From NCBI RefSeq assembly GCF_000744705.1, contig NZ_JQML01000001.1, forward strand, positions 6,458,017 to 6,522,016: a DNA stretch of 64,000 nt, in the 5' to 3' direction. The translations under genes were made by a program, and so were the position numbers. This stretch comes from Streptacidiphilus albus JL83. Its GTDB lineage: Bacteria; Actinomycetota; Actinomycetes; Streptomycetales; Streptomycetaceae. How positions within the stretch are numbered: position 1 is the first letter of the stretch; the number at the start of each line of letters is the position of its first letter. The notes beneath the pieces are model-generated. The model saw only the letters and a program-made list of their open reading frames with translations, had not been told where the DNA came from and made no database searches. Of this stretch, positions 16,367-24,791 are shown piece by piece.

Positions 16367-17725
16367 ATGGCCGACCAGGCCCCCAGTTCCACCAACGGAT
16401 TCGTCATCAGTGAGCACACCCTGGCCAACGGTCTGCGCGTGGTGCTGTCCGAGGACCACCTCACTCCGGTCGCCGCCGTGTGCCTCTGGTACGACGTCGG
16501 CTCCCGGCACGAGGTCGCCGGCCGCACCGGTCTCGCCCACCTCTTCGAGCACCTGATGTTCCAGGGCTCGGCCTCGGTCCCCGGCAACGGCCACTTCGAA
16601 CTGGTCCAGGGCGCGGGCGGTTCGCTCAACGGCACCACCAGCTTCGAGCGCACCAACTACTTCGAGACGATGCCGGCCCACCAGGTCGAGCTCGCCCTGT
16701 GGCTGGAGGCCGACCGGATGGGCTCGCTGCTCACCGCGCTCGACCTGACCGGCCTGGACAACCAGCGCGCCGTGGTCAAGAACGAGCGCCGCCAGCGCTA
16801 CGACAACGTCCCCTACGGCACCGCCTTCGAGCGCCTGGTGGCGATGGCCTTCCCCGAGGGCCACCCCTACCACCACACCCCGATCGGCTCGATGGCGGAC
16901 CTGGACGCGGCCACCCTGGCCGATGCCCAGGACTTCTTCCGCACCTACTACGCGCCCAACAACGCGGTGCTCGCGGTGGTCGGCGACATCGACCCGGAGC
17001 AGACCCTCGCCTGGGTCGAGAAGTACTTCGGCTCGATCCCGTCCCACGACGGCAAGCGCCCGCCGCGCGACGGCGTCGCGGTGGACCGCTCCGCCGGGGC
17101 CAGGATGAGCGAGCACCTGGTCGAGGAGGTCCCCTCGCGCGCGCTGATGGCCGCGTACCTGCTGCCGCAGGACGGGACCCGCGAGGCCGACGCCGCCGAC
17201 CTGGCGCTGACCATCCTCGGCTCCGGCGAGTCCAGCCGCTTCTACAGCCGGCTGGTCCGCCGCGACCGCAGCGCCGTCACCGCCGGCTTCGGCCTGCTGC
17301 GGCTCTCCGGGGCGCCCTCGCTGGGCTGGCTCGACGCCAAGACCTCGGGCGAGTCGGCGATCGAGGACGTCGGCGCCGCGATCGACGAGGAGCTGGCCCG
17401 CTTCGCCGCCGAGGGCCCGACGCCCGAGGAGCTGGAGCGCGCCCAGGCGCAGATCGAGCGCGAGTGGCTGGACCGGCTGGACACCGTGGGCGGGCGCGCC
17501 GACGAACTCTGCCGCTACGCGGTGCTGTTCGGCGATCCCAAGCTGCTGAACCGGGCCCTGGACAAGGTCCTCGACGTCACCGCCGAGGAGGTCAGGGCCG
17601 TCGCCGCGCGCCATCTGACGCCGGAGAACCGCGCCGTCCTCACCTACGAGCCGCTGGCCGAGGACGAGGCCGAGGACGCTGCCGACAACGACGCCGAGAA
17701 CGCTGACGAGGACGTGAACGCATGA
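16367..17725 (+). CDS. M16-family zinc metallopeptidase, catalytic subunit
   Basis: 452 aa. The inverted zinc motif HLFEH (His58, Glu61, His62), with a distal glutamate about 75 residues later in NERRQRYDN, marks an active M16 (insulinase/mitochondrial-processing-peptidase) protein. FYSRLVRRDRS and a Glu/Asp/Asn-rich acidic tail are at the C-terminal end. The start ATG has GGAAGGA about 9 bases upstream. It overlaps the next gene by ATGA. No signal peptide is seen, so it is likely cytosolic; substrates are unknown. Confidence 0.85.
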   Translation: MADQAPSSTNGFVISEHTLANGLRVVLSEDHLTPVAAVCLWYDVGSRHEVAGRTGLAHLFEHLMFQGSASVPGNGHFELVQGAGGSLNGTTSFERTNYFETMPAHQVELALWLEADRMGSLLTALDLTGLDNQRAVVKNERRQRYDNVPYGTAFERLVAMAFPEGHPYHHTPIGSMADLDAATLADAQDFFRTYYAPNNAVLAVVGDIDPEQTLAWVEKYFGSIPSHDGKRPPRDGVAVDRSAGARMSEHLVEEVPSRALMAAYLLPQDGTREADAADLALTILGSGESSRFYSRLVRRDRSAVTAGFGLLRLSGAPSLGWLDAKTSGESAIEDVGAAIDEELARFAAEGPTPEELERAQAQIEREWLDRLDTVGGRADELCRYAVLFGDPKLLNRALDKVLDVTAEEVRAVAARHLTPENRAVLTYEPLAEDEAEDAADNDAENADEDVNA

Positions 17726-19107
17726 CCATCGCCTCCGCCATGACCTTCCACCCCCGCCCCGAAGCCGGCGAGGCCACCCCGTGGGCGTTCCCGGCGCCCA
17801 CCCGCAGCGTGCTGCCCAACGGGCTGACGGTGCTCCGCTGCGACCGACCGGGCCAGAAGCTGGTCGCCGTCCAGCTTCTGCTCGACGCCCCGCTCGCGGA
17901 CGAGCCGGCCGGGCTCGACGGCGTCGCGACGATCCTGGCCCGCGCGTTCAACGAGGGCACCGCGACGCTCACCGCCGAGGAGTTCGCCGGCGAGCTGGAG
18001 CGGGCCGGCGCCACCCTGGACGCCCACGCCGACCACATGGTGCTGACCCTGTCGCTGGACGTCCCGGCCTCCCGGCTTGAGCGCGGGCTGCGGCTGCTCG
18101 CCGACGCCGTGAGCACCCCGGCGCTGCCCGCCGACGAGATCGAGCGGCTGGTCGCCAACCGGCTGGACGAGATCGTCCACGAGCTGGCCAACCCCTCACG
18201 CCGGGCCGCCTTCGCCCTCTACGGCGAGCTGTTCCCGGCCGACGACCGGATCTCCCGGCCCCGGGCCGGCACCGCCGACACGGTCAAGGGCATCGACCGG
18301 GCGGCGGTCGCGGACTTCTACGCCGCCCATGTCCGTCCGGCCACGGCCACCGCCGTGATCGTCGGCGACTTCTCCGCCGTCGACTTCGACGCGGTGCTCG
18401 CCGACACCCTCGGCGCCTGGACCGGCACCCCGGCCGAGCCCAGCACGGCCGCGCCGGTCACCGCCGACGACAGCGGCCGGGTGATCATCGTCGACCGCCC
18501 CGGCTCGGTGCAGACCCAGGTGCTGATCGGCCGGGTCGGCCCGGACCGCCACGACGACACCTGGGCGGCGCAGGTGCTCGGCACCTACTGCCTCGGCGGC
18601 ACCCTCACCTCCCGGCTGGACCGGGTGCTGCGCGAGGAGAAGGGCTACACCTACGGCGTCCGGGCCTTCGCCCAGCCCCTGCGCTCGGCGGCGGACGGCA
18701 GCGGCCGGGCCATGCTGGCCATCTCCGGCTCGGTGGACACCGAGTCCACCGCCCCGGCGCTGGCCGACACCTGGACGATCCTGCGGGACCTGGCCGCCGG
18801 GGGGCTGACCGACGAGGAGCGCGACATCGCCGTGCAGAACCTGGTCGGCGTCGCCCCGCTGCGCTACGAGACGGCCGGTGCGGTCTGCTCCACGCTGGCC
18901 GACCAGGTCGAGCAGGGACTGCCGGACGACTACCAGGCGCAGGTGTACCGCCGACTGGCGGAGACCGACACGGCCGAGGCCACGGCCGCCGTGGTGGCCG
19001 CCTTCCCGCCGGACCGCCTGGTCACCGTCCTGGTCGGGGACGCGGCGGCGATCGCCGGACCGCTGAAGGACCTCGGCATCGGCGAGGTCACCGTCGTCAG
19101 CGCCTGA
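17722..19107 (+). CDS. M16-family peptidase-like subunit lacking the zinc motif
   Basis: 461 aa with the M16 fold (LPNGLTVLRCDRPGQKLVAVQLLL at the N-terminus) but no HxxEH where the first gene has it. The C-terminal half has the Arg/Tyr pair REEKGYTYGV that positions substrate in M16B enzymes. Such pairs form a heterodimer in which one chain brings the zinc site and the other substrate-binding residues, as in mitochondrial processing peptidase. Translational coupling to the gene upstream through ATGA supports a 1:1 complex. Confidence 0.85.
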   Translation: MTIASAMTFHPRPEAGEATPWAFPAPTRSVLPNGLTVLRCDRPGQKLVAVQLLLDAPLADEPAGLDGVATILARAFNEGTATLTAEEFAGELERAGATLDAHADHMVLTLSLDVPASRLERGLRLLADAVSTPALPADEIERLVANRLDEIVHELANPSRRAAFALYGELFPADDRISRPRAGTADTVKGIDRAAVADFYAAHVRPATATAVIVGDFSAVDFDAVLADTLGAWTGTPAEPSTAAPVTADDSGRVIIVDRPGSVQTQVLIGRVGPDRHDDTWAAQVLGTYCLGGTLTSRLDRVLREEKGYTYGVRAFAQPLRSAADGSGRAMLAISGSVDTESTAPALADTWTILRDLAAGGLTDEERDIAVQNLVGVAPLRYETAGAVCSTLADQVEQGLPDDYQAQVYRRLAETDTAEATAAVVAAFPPDRLVTVLVGDAAAIAGPLKDLGIGEVTVVSA

Positions 19108-19140
19108 CGCCGCGTTCCGACAGCGGTGACCTGACGCCGT

Positions 19141-19187
19141 GACAGGCGGTCGGCGGGGCGGCTCCACCGCCCCGCCGACCGCCTGTC
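19141..19187 (+). terminator. M16 operon terminator
   Basis: A perfect 21-bp stem beginning gacaggcggtcggcgg with a 5-base loop, 33 bases after the stop codon. Confidence 0.85.
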
Positions 19188-19188
19188 C

Positions 19189-19290
19189 GGGGACCATCGC
19201 TGTGCGGGGACCATCGCTGTGCGGGGACCATCGCTGTGCGGGGACCATCGCGGTTCGGGGACCATCGCTGTGCGGGGGCCATCGCCGCTC
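19189..19290. repeat. 17-bp tandem repeat, six copies
   Basis: Unit ggggaccatcgctgtgc. Copies 1, 2, 3 and 5 are identical or nearly so, copy 4 (19240-19256) and copy 6 (19274-19290) carry changes. It fills the whole gap between the M16 terminator and the stop codon of the MFS gene on the other strand; the last copy touches that stop. Confidence 0.9.
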
Positions 19291-20575
19291 ACTCGCGCAG
19301 GCCGCGCCAGCCGAGCAGGCAGCAGAGTGCGAGGGCCACGCCGGAGACGGAGAAGCCCGAGCGGGCGCCCAGGGTCTGGCCGACGCCGGAGACCAGGAAG
19401 CTGGTGGCTGGGAGGGTGCCCGACATGCAGATCCCCCACAGGCCCATCACCCGTCCGCGCATCTGCGGCAGGGTGCGCAGCTGGACCAGGGTGTTGGCGG
19501 AGGCGATGAACCAGATCGAGGTGAATCCGGCCAGGGCCATCCCGGCGAAGTTCAGCGCCAGCAGCGGGGACCAGGCCGCGAGCAGCACCGAGCCGGCCGT
19601 GGCCAGGCCCAGCACCCGGACCCGTCGGCCGGTCGGGGTGGCCGTCCCGGCGGCGAGCAGCGCGCCGGGGAGCGCGCCCAGGCCGAAGGCCGCCAGCAGC
19701 GCGCCGTAGCCGCCGCCGCCCAGGTGCAGCGAGCGGGTGGCGAGGACCGGCAGCGGGACGGACATGGCGAAGAGCATCCCGCTGGCGGTGGCCAGCGGCA
19801 GGCAGGCGCGGAGCAGCGGGCTGCGCCAGGCGTAGCGGATGCCGGAGCGGATCGCCCCGGGCTCCTTCGGCGGCCCGGCCGGCACGTCGTGCCCGGGCTC
19901 GGGCTGCGGGACCATCCGCCGGAGCACGAACAGTGCCGGGAGGTAGGCGAGTCCGTTCACCAGGAAGCAGGCGGTGGGGCCGGTGGTCGCCAGCAGTGCG
20001 CCGCCGATGCCGGGGCCGAGCACCCGGGAGGCGTTGAGCGCCACCTCCCACAGGCCGACGGCGCTGGCCAGGGCGGACCGGCCGACCAGGTCGACGACGA
20101 AGACCTGGCGGGCGGTGGAGTCCACCGCGGTGACGCACCCGGCCAGCAGCGACATGCCGAGGATGACCCAGATCCGGAGCGCGCCGACGCTGTTGACCAG
20201 GCCCAGCGTCAGTCCGGAGGCCAGCAGCAGGCTCTGGGTGACGAGCAGCAGCCGGCGCCGGTCCATCCGGTCCACCAGTGCCCCGGCCCAGGCGCCGAGC
20301 AGCAGCACCGGTCCCCAGGCGCAGACGGTCAGGGCGCTCAGCCAGAAGGCGTTGCGGGTGTCCTGGAGCACCAGCCAGGAGAGGGCGACGTTCTGGGTCA
20401 TGCTGCCGGAGGCGGAGATCACCTGGCTGCCGAACCACCAGCGGAAGTCCCGGCGCCGGAGCGCGGTGCCGATCCGGGTGAGCGCGGTGCCGATGGGGCC
20501 GGCGGACGCGTCCGACATGTCGGACGGGACGGTCTCGGAGCCGGGATCGACGGGCTCCGCCTCGTGGATTCTCAT
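19289..20575 (-). CDS. MFS exporter, EntS/MFS_3-like
   Basis: 428 aa with about 12 membrane segments. LRRRDFRWWFGSQVISASGSMTQNVALSWLV at the N-terminus and the loop GALVDRMDRRRLLL (motif A) are typical of the MFS_3 group that includes the enterobactin exporter EntS. ATG 20575 is preceded by AAGGGGAGG. It is divergent from the TetR regulator gene, with a Crp-like site and a palindrome between them. A role in exporting the product of the nearby siderophore synthetases is possible but unproven. Confidence 0.78.
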   Translation of the reverse strand: MRIHEAEPVDPGSETVPSDMSDASAGPIGTALTRIGTALRRRDFRWWFGSQVISASGSMTQNVALSWLVLQDTRNAFWLSALTVCAWGPVLLLGAWAGALVDRMDRRRLLLVTQSLLLASGLTLGLVNSVGALRIWVILGMSLLAGCVTAVDSTARQVFVVDLVGRSALASAVGLWEVALNASRVLGPGIGGALLATTGPTACFLVNGLAYLPALFVLRRMVPQPEPGHDVPAGPPKEPGAIRSGIRYAWRSPLLRACLPLATASGMLFAMSVPLPVLATRSLHLGGGGYGALLAAFGLGALPGALLAAGTATPTGRRVRVLGLATAGSVLLAAWSPLLALNFAGMALAGFTSIWFIASANTLVQLRTLPQMRGRVMGLWGICMSGTLPATSFLVSGVGQTLGARSGFSVSGVALALCCLLGWRGLRE

Positions 20576-20620
20576 GGTCCTCCCCTTGTCAGCTGCGGAC
20601 TTTAGCGCATCTTTACCTAC

Positions 20621-20634
20621 GTGACGCAGGTCAC
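20621..20634. promoter_or_regulatory. Crp-like site in the MFS-tetR intergenic region
   Basis: GTGACGCAGGTCAC fits GTG-N6-GNCAC, the consensus I recall for Streptomyces Crp, with dyad GTGA/TCAC arms. It lies 46 bases upstream of the MFS start. Confidence 0.4.
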
Positions 20635-20652
20635 TGTCAGGGAGGGATTTTC

Positions 20653-20669
20653 CGGGGAGGTTCTCCCCG
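20653..20669. promoter_or_regulatory. Putative TetR operator
   Basis: A perfect palindrome CGGGGAG-GTT-CTCCCCG, 53 bases upstream of the tetR start and 77 from the divergent MFS start. Placement and symmetry are those of an autoregulatory TetR operator. A terminator is unlikely since nothing ends here. Confidence 0.5.
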
Positions 20670-20721
20670 TTTACCAGGGTGACCGAGCCCGGCCGACGCG
20701 AGCAGACGGAGGAGACCGACC

Positions 20722-21384
20722 ATGACCGATGTGGACGTCAGGCGCTGCGCTCCGCGGCTGCGCGCGGATGCCACTCGTAATCGTGAGCGCATCATCGCCG
20801 CCGCACAGGAGGCATTCGTCGAGCACGGCGCGGATGCGCCGCTGGACGAGATAGCCCGGCGTGCGGGCATCGGCAACGCTACGCTGTACCGGCACTTCCC
20901 GGACCGCCGTGAACTGATCCACGGCGTCGTCCTGGCACTGCTGGACCAGGTGGTGGCCGGGGCCGAGACAATGATGGCCGATGCGCCCGACGCCTTCACC
21001 GCTCTCGAACGCTTTGTCCACGAAACCGTCGACTGGAAGATCGGGGCCCTGTGCCCGCTGCTCTCCGAGTGGATGGACCCGAACGATCCCGCTACCGCTT
21101 CCGCCCGCAACCGCCTCGACGACGTGGTCGAGGACATGATCGAACAGTCCCAGGCGGAGGGGCACCTACGTACCGACGTCGGAGCCGGTGACCTGATGGT
21201 CATCGTCTCCCAGATCACCCGCCCGCTGCCCGACACGAATCCGCTGGACCATGCGAGGTTCGTGCACCGGCACCTCCAACTCGTCCTCGACGGGATGCGG
21301 GCACCGCAACGCTCCGTCCTGCCGGGGAGTCCGGCCACCTTCGACGACCTGCGTCGGAGCTGCGCCACCCATTCGTCCTGCTGA
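20722..21384 (+). CDS. TetR-family transcriptional regulator
   Basis: 220 aa. An N-terminal TetR helix-turn-helix covers about residues 15-62 (RERIIAAAQEAFVEHG, LDEIARRAGIGNATLYRHFPDRREL), and the C-terminal ligand domain resembles the SBP_bac/TetR_C family (CPLLSEWMDPNDP). The ATG has GGAGGAG six bases upstream. It precedes the 14-segment exporter by 115 bases and faces the other MFS gene, so one or both exporters are its likely targets. Ligand unknown. Confidence 0.88.
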   Translation: MTDVDVRRCAPRLRADATRNRERIIAAAQEAFVEHGADAPLDEIARRAGIGNATLYRHFPDRRELIHGVVLALLDQVVAGAETMMADAPDAFTALERFVHETVDWKIGALCPLLSEWMDPNDPATASARNRLDDVVEDMIEQSQAEGHLRTDVGAGDLMVIVSQITRPLPDTNPLDHARFVHRHLQLVLDGMRAPQRSVLPGSPATFDDLRRSCATHSSC

Positions 21385-21499
21385 ACCACCGAACCACTGA
21401 ACCACCGAACCGGAACTCCTACCGCCTGTGGCTGATGCGCGATGACGCCGTGTCAGTCGTCGGTTGCTCACACCTGCCTCCATACACACGGGAACTCCC

Positions 21500-23014
21500 A
21501 TGTCTGAAACCGGCATCCAGGCCGACGTCCAACCCGACCCACAGCGCTGGAAGGCGCTGATCTTCATTGCGATCGCCCAGTTGATGGTCGTGCTCGACGC
21601 GACCGTGGTGAACATCGCCCTGCCGCATGCGCAGGAGTCCCTGCACATCTCGGACGCCAACCGCCAGTGGGTCATCACCGGCTACAGCCTGGCCTTCGGC
21701 GGCCTGCTGCTCTTCGGCGGCCGGATATCGGACCTCTGGGGCCGCAAGCGGGCCTTCATCACCGGTCTGATCGGCTTCGCCGCCGCGTCCGCGCTCGGCG
21801 GCGCCGCCGTCAACGAGGGGATGCTGCTCGGCGCCCGCGCCCTGCAGGGCGCCTTCGGCGCACTGCTCGCACCGGCCGCGCTCTCGCTGCTCGCGGTCAC
21901 CTTCACCGAGGCCAAGGAGCGGGCCCAGGCCTTCGGCATCTTCGGCGCCATCGCCGGTGCCGGCGGCGCCGTCGGCCTGATCCTCGGCGGCGTGCTCACC
22001 CAGTACGTCAACTGGCGCTGGGCGCTGTTCGTCAACATCTTCTTCGCCATCGTCGCCGCCATCGGTGCGATCCTCTTCGTCCACGAGCGTCCGGACGGCC
22101 GCAACCGCAACCGGCTCGACATCCCCGGGGTGCTGCTCGCCAGCACCGGCCTGGTCGCCCTGGTCTACGCCTTCACCAAGGCGTCCACCCCCGGCGACGG
22201 CTGGGGCGCGACCATCACCATCAGCATGTTCATCGCCGCCGCCGTGCTGCTCGGCGCGTTCGTGCTGGTCGAGGGCATGGTCAAGGCCCCGCTGCTGCCG
22301 CTCCGGGTCGTCACCAACCGCAACCGCGGCGGTGTCTACCTCTCGCTGGGCCTGGCCGTGATCGGCATGTTCGGCCTGTTCCTCTTCCTGACGTACTACC
22401 TCCAGCTGGTCAAGCACTACTCCCCGGTCATGACCGGCGTGGCCTTCCTGCCGATGATCGGTGGCATGATCACCGGCTCGACCCAGATCGGCGCCCGGCT
22501 GATGAACCGGGTGCCGGCCCGCTGGCTGATGGGCCCCGGCTTCCTGGTCGGCGCGGCGGGCATGCTGATCCTCACCCGGCTCAGCGTCAACAGCTCCTAC
22601 GCCGGCACGCTGCTGCCCGGCTTCCTGCTGCTCGGCCTGGGCATGGGTACGGCGTTCATGCCGGCCATGAGCCTGTCCTCGTACAAGGTCGAGGCGCGGG
22701 ACGCGGGCATCGCCTCGGCGATGATCAACACCTCCCAGCAGATCGGCGGCTCCATCGGCACCGCGCTGCTCAGCACGATCGCGGTCAACGCCACGACCAG
22801 CTTCATGAAGGCGCACCACGGCAACGCGGCCCTGGTCTACCAGGGTCAGGTGCACGGCTACGTCATGGCGATCTGGTTCGCGGTCGGCATCCTGGTGGTC
22901 GCCTCGGCGATCGCGTTCGTCCTGGTCAACGCCGGCAGCCAGGCCGTCGCCCCGGTCACCGGCGGCGTCGGCGAGGAGATCGGCGACGTCTCGGTCCCGG
23001 TCATCATCCACTGA
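21500..23014 (+). CDS. DHA2-family (14-TMS) MFS drug exporter
   Basis: 504 aa, 14 hydrophobic segments. LMVVLDATVVNIALP in the first segment is the DHA2 signature; QWVITGYSLAFGGLLLFGGRISDLWGRK contains motif A, and a GxxxGxxxGGxL motif C (AGGAVGLILGGVL) lies in segment 5. These are proton-driven exporters of drugs or metabolites. ATG 21500 has GGGAA six bases upstream. Probably in one regulon with the TetR gene in front. The substrate cannot be deduced. Confidence 0.87.
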   Translation: MSETGIQADVQPDPQRWKALIFIAIAQLMVVLDATVVNIALPHAQESLHISDANRQWVITGYSLAFGGLLLFGGRISDLWGRKRAFITGLIGFAAASALGGAAVNEGMLLGARALQGAFGALLAPAALSLLAVTFTEAKERAQAFGIFGAIAGAGGAVGLILGGVLTQYVNWRWALFVNIFFAIVAAIGAILFVHERPDGRNRNRLDIPGVLLASTGLVALVYAFTKASTPGDGWGATITISMFIAAAVLLGAFVLVEGMVKAPLLPLRVVTNRNRGGVYLSLGLAVIGMFGLFLFLTYYLQLVKHYSPVMTGVAFLPMIGGMITGSTQIGARLMNRVPARWLMGPGFLVGAAGMLILTRLSVNSSYAGTLLPGFLLLGLGMGTAFMPAMSLSSYKVEARDAGIASAMINTSQQIGGSIGTALLSTIAVNATTSFMKAHHGNAALVYQGQVHGYVMAIWFAVGILVVASAIAFVLVNAGSQAVAPVTGGVGEEIGDVSVPVIIH

Positions 23015-23054
23015 CGATCGGCTGACGTCCGACTGACGCCACGTCATACCGCAG

Positions 23055-23093
23055 CAGCGGCCCCCGCCCGGGATCCCGGGACGGGGGCCGCTG
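23055..23093 (+). terminator. DHA2 exporter terminator
   Basis: A 12-bp outer stem (cagcggcccccg) and a 6-bp inner stem (cccggg) separated by a one-base bulge, 40 bases after the stop. Confidence 0.8.
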
Positions 23094-23132
23094 TGCTGCT
23101 GCCGCCCGGATGCCCGTCCGGGCGAAATACTG

Positions 23133-23163
23133 TTGCGAGCCCTCCGGCCGCCATGGCTAGATG
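23133..23163 (+). promoter_or_regulatory. Possible promoter of the leader-rtcB unit
   Basis: TTGCGA at 23133 and TAGATG at 23158, 19 bases apart, fit Streptomyces vegetative boxes only loosely. Transcription would begin about 50 bases before the mini-ORF. Confidence 0.3.
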
Positions 23164-23218
23164 GTCCCGTGACCGGCACCAGCGCCGGTCCGAAGGCAGT
23201 GGAGAGGAGGCGGTCACC

Positions 23219-23308
23219 ATGCGGGTCGAGTTGCTCTGCGGGCGCGTCAGCGCCTGCGCCTCCCCCAGGCGACGCCCCTCCACTGCCTGTTACCAACGCC
23301 GCCGCTAA
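23219..23308 (+). CDS. 29-residue Cys/Arg-rich leader peptide upstream of rtcB
   Basis: A mini-ORF from ATG to TAA with a very strong ribosome site, GGAGAGGAGG, eight bases upstream. The peptide has three cysteines (7, 13, 24) and eight arginines; the C-terminal half is RRRP and YQRRR. It is 139 bases in front of rtcB and after the exporter terminator, so it heads its own transcript. No transmembrane or signal features. Regulatory leader peptides with Cys or Arg clusters are known in actinomycetes for amino-acid-sensing attenuation; I do not recognise this one. The strength of the ribosome site is the main reason to think it is translated. Confidence 0.5.
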   Translation: MRVELLCGRVSACASPRRRPSTACYQRRR

Positions 23309-23379
23309 CCAACGCCGCCGGCAACTGCCACTGCCGGTGACCATCACTGACACGTCGCGCACCAGCTGCGCACCCCCGC

Positions 23380-23402
23380 GCCGTACCGGAGGTACGTACG
23401 GC
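23380..23402 (+). promoter_or_regulatory. Hairpin in the rtcB leader
   Basis: GCCGTAC and GTACGGC form a 7-bp stem around nine bases; an overlapping GTACC/GGTAC pairing is possible. It lies between the mini-ORF and the rtcB ribosome site, where a leader-controlled structure would be expected. Confidence 0.35.
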
Positions 23403-23447
23403 ACCAACAGACTTTGACACACCATCGACCGCGGAGGTCGTTCAACC

Positions 23448-24641
23448 ATGTCGTACACCGAAGTACCCGGCGTCCGGGTCCCCATCCGGATGTGGACCGA
23501 CCCTGCGGCGGTCGAGGGCCAGGCCATGCAGCAGCTGCGCAATATCTCCACGCTGCCCTGGATCGCCGGCCTCGCCGTCATGCCCGACGTCCACCTGGGC
23601 AAGGGCGCGACCGTCGGCTCCGTCATCGCCATGAAGGGCGCGGTCTGCCCGGCGGCGGTCGGCGTCGACATCGGCTGCGGGATGAGCGCGGTCAAGACCT
23701 CGCTCACCGCCCGCGACCTGCCGGACAACCTCAGCCGGCTGCGTTCGAAGATCGAGGCGGCCATCCCGGTCGGCCGCGCCGCCCACGCCGAGGTGGTCGA
23801 CCCCGGCAAGCTCCACGGCTACCAGACCTCCGGCTGGAACGACTTCTGGTCCCGCTTCGACGACATCGCGCCCGAGGTGAAGTGGCGCCGCGAGCGGGCG
23901 ATGTCCCAGATGGGCTCGCTCGGCTCGGGCAACCACTTCATCGAGTTCTGCCTCGACACCGCGGGCTCGGTGTGGCTGATGCTGCACTCCGGCTCCCGCA
24001 ACATCGGCAAGGAGCTGGCCGAGCACCACATGGGCGTGGCCCGCTCGCTCCCGCACAACCAGGGCCTGGTCGACCGCGACCTCGCGGTCTTCATCTCGGA
24101 CACCCCGCAGATGAACGCCTACCGCCAGGACCTGTTCTGGGCGCAGGAGTACGCGAAGCACAACCGGGCGGTGATGATGTCGCTCTTCCAGGACGTCGTC
24201 CGGAAGGAGTTCGCGCGGTCCAAGGTCACCTTCGACCAGGTGATCAGCTGTCACCACAACTACGTCAGCGAGGAGACCTACGACGGCCAGGAGCTGCTGG
24301 TCACCCGGAAGGGCGCGATCCGGGCGGGCTCGGGGGAGTTCGGGATCATCCCGGGTTCGATGGGCACGGGTTCGTACATCGTGAAGGGCCTCGGCAACGA
24401 GCGGGCGTTCAACTCGGCCTCGCACGGCGCGGGCCGGAAGATGTCGCGGACGGCGGCCAAGAAGAAGTTCGGCGTCCGTGACCTGGAGGAGCAGACCCGG
24501 GGTGTGGAGTGCCGGAAGGACTCCGGCGTCGTGGACGAGATCCCGGGCGCGTACAAGCCGATCGAGAAGGTCATGGCCCAGCAGACCGACCTGGTCGAGG
24601 TCGTCGCCCAGCTCAAGCAGCTGGTCTGCGTCAAGGGCTGA
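23448..24641 (+). CDS. rtcB: RNA-splicing ligase RtcB
   Basis: GTP- and Mn2+-dependent ligase joining 2',3'-cyclic-phosphate (or 3'-phosphate) and 5'-OH RNA ends, 397 aa. Metal-binding and guanylate motifs are complete: MPDVHLGKGATVGSV, GVDIGCGMSAVK, GSLGSGNHFIE, HSGSRNIGK, and SHGAGRKMSR, whose His326 carries GMP. ATG 23448 has GGAGG upstream. The protein is at the short end of the family (about 400-480). No rtcA, archease or RtcR gene is adjacent, so the regulation must differ from E. coli; the mini-ORF leader is the only nearby candidate. Confidence 0.93.
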   Translation: MSYTEVPGVRVPIRMWTDPAAVEGQAMQQLRNISTLPWIAGLAVMPDVHLGKGATVGSVIAMKGAVCPAAVGVDIGCGMSAVKTSLTARDLPDNLSRLRSKIEAAIPVGRAAHAEVVDPGKLHGYQTSGWNDFWSRFDDIAPEVKWRRERAMSQMGSLGSGNHFIEFCLDTAGSVWLMLHSGSRNIGKELAEHHMGVARSLPHNQGLVDRDLAVFISDTPQMNAYRQDLFWAQEYAKHNRAVMMSLFQDVVRKEFARSKVTFDQVISCHHNYVSEETYDGQELLVTRKGAIRAGSGEFGIIPGSMGTGSYIVKGLGNERAFNSASHGAGRKMSRTAAKKKFGVRDLEEQTRGVECRKDSGVVDEIPGAYKPIEKVMAQQTDLVEVVAQLKQLVCVKG

Positions 24642-24662
24642 ACCGGGCCCCGCGCACGTGAT

Positions 24663-24699
24663 GCCGTCCGGTCCGCCGCAGGGGAGCGGACCGGACGGC
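24663..24699 (+). terminator. rtcB terminator
   Basis: A perfect 14-bp stem (gccgtccggtccgc) with a nine-base loop, 21 bases after the stop codon. Confidence 0.8.
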
Positions 24700-24730
24700 A
24701 CCGTTTCCGCCTCGGGTCGGCGCGGGCCGA

Positions 24731-24776
24731 AGCAGCGAGCCCCCGCCGGGACGGTGTCCGGCGGGGGCTCGCTGCT
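24731..24776 (-). terminator. POT transporter terminator
   Basis: A perfect 19-bp stem (agcagcgagcccccgccgg) with an eight-base loop, just after the end of the transporter gene on the minus strand. Confidence 0.8.
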
Positions 24777-24791
24777 GGTGGGGCGGTCGGA

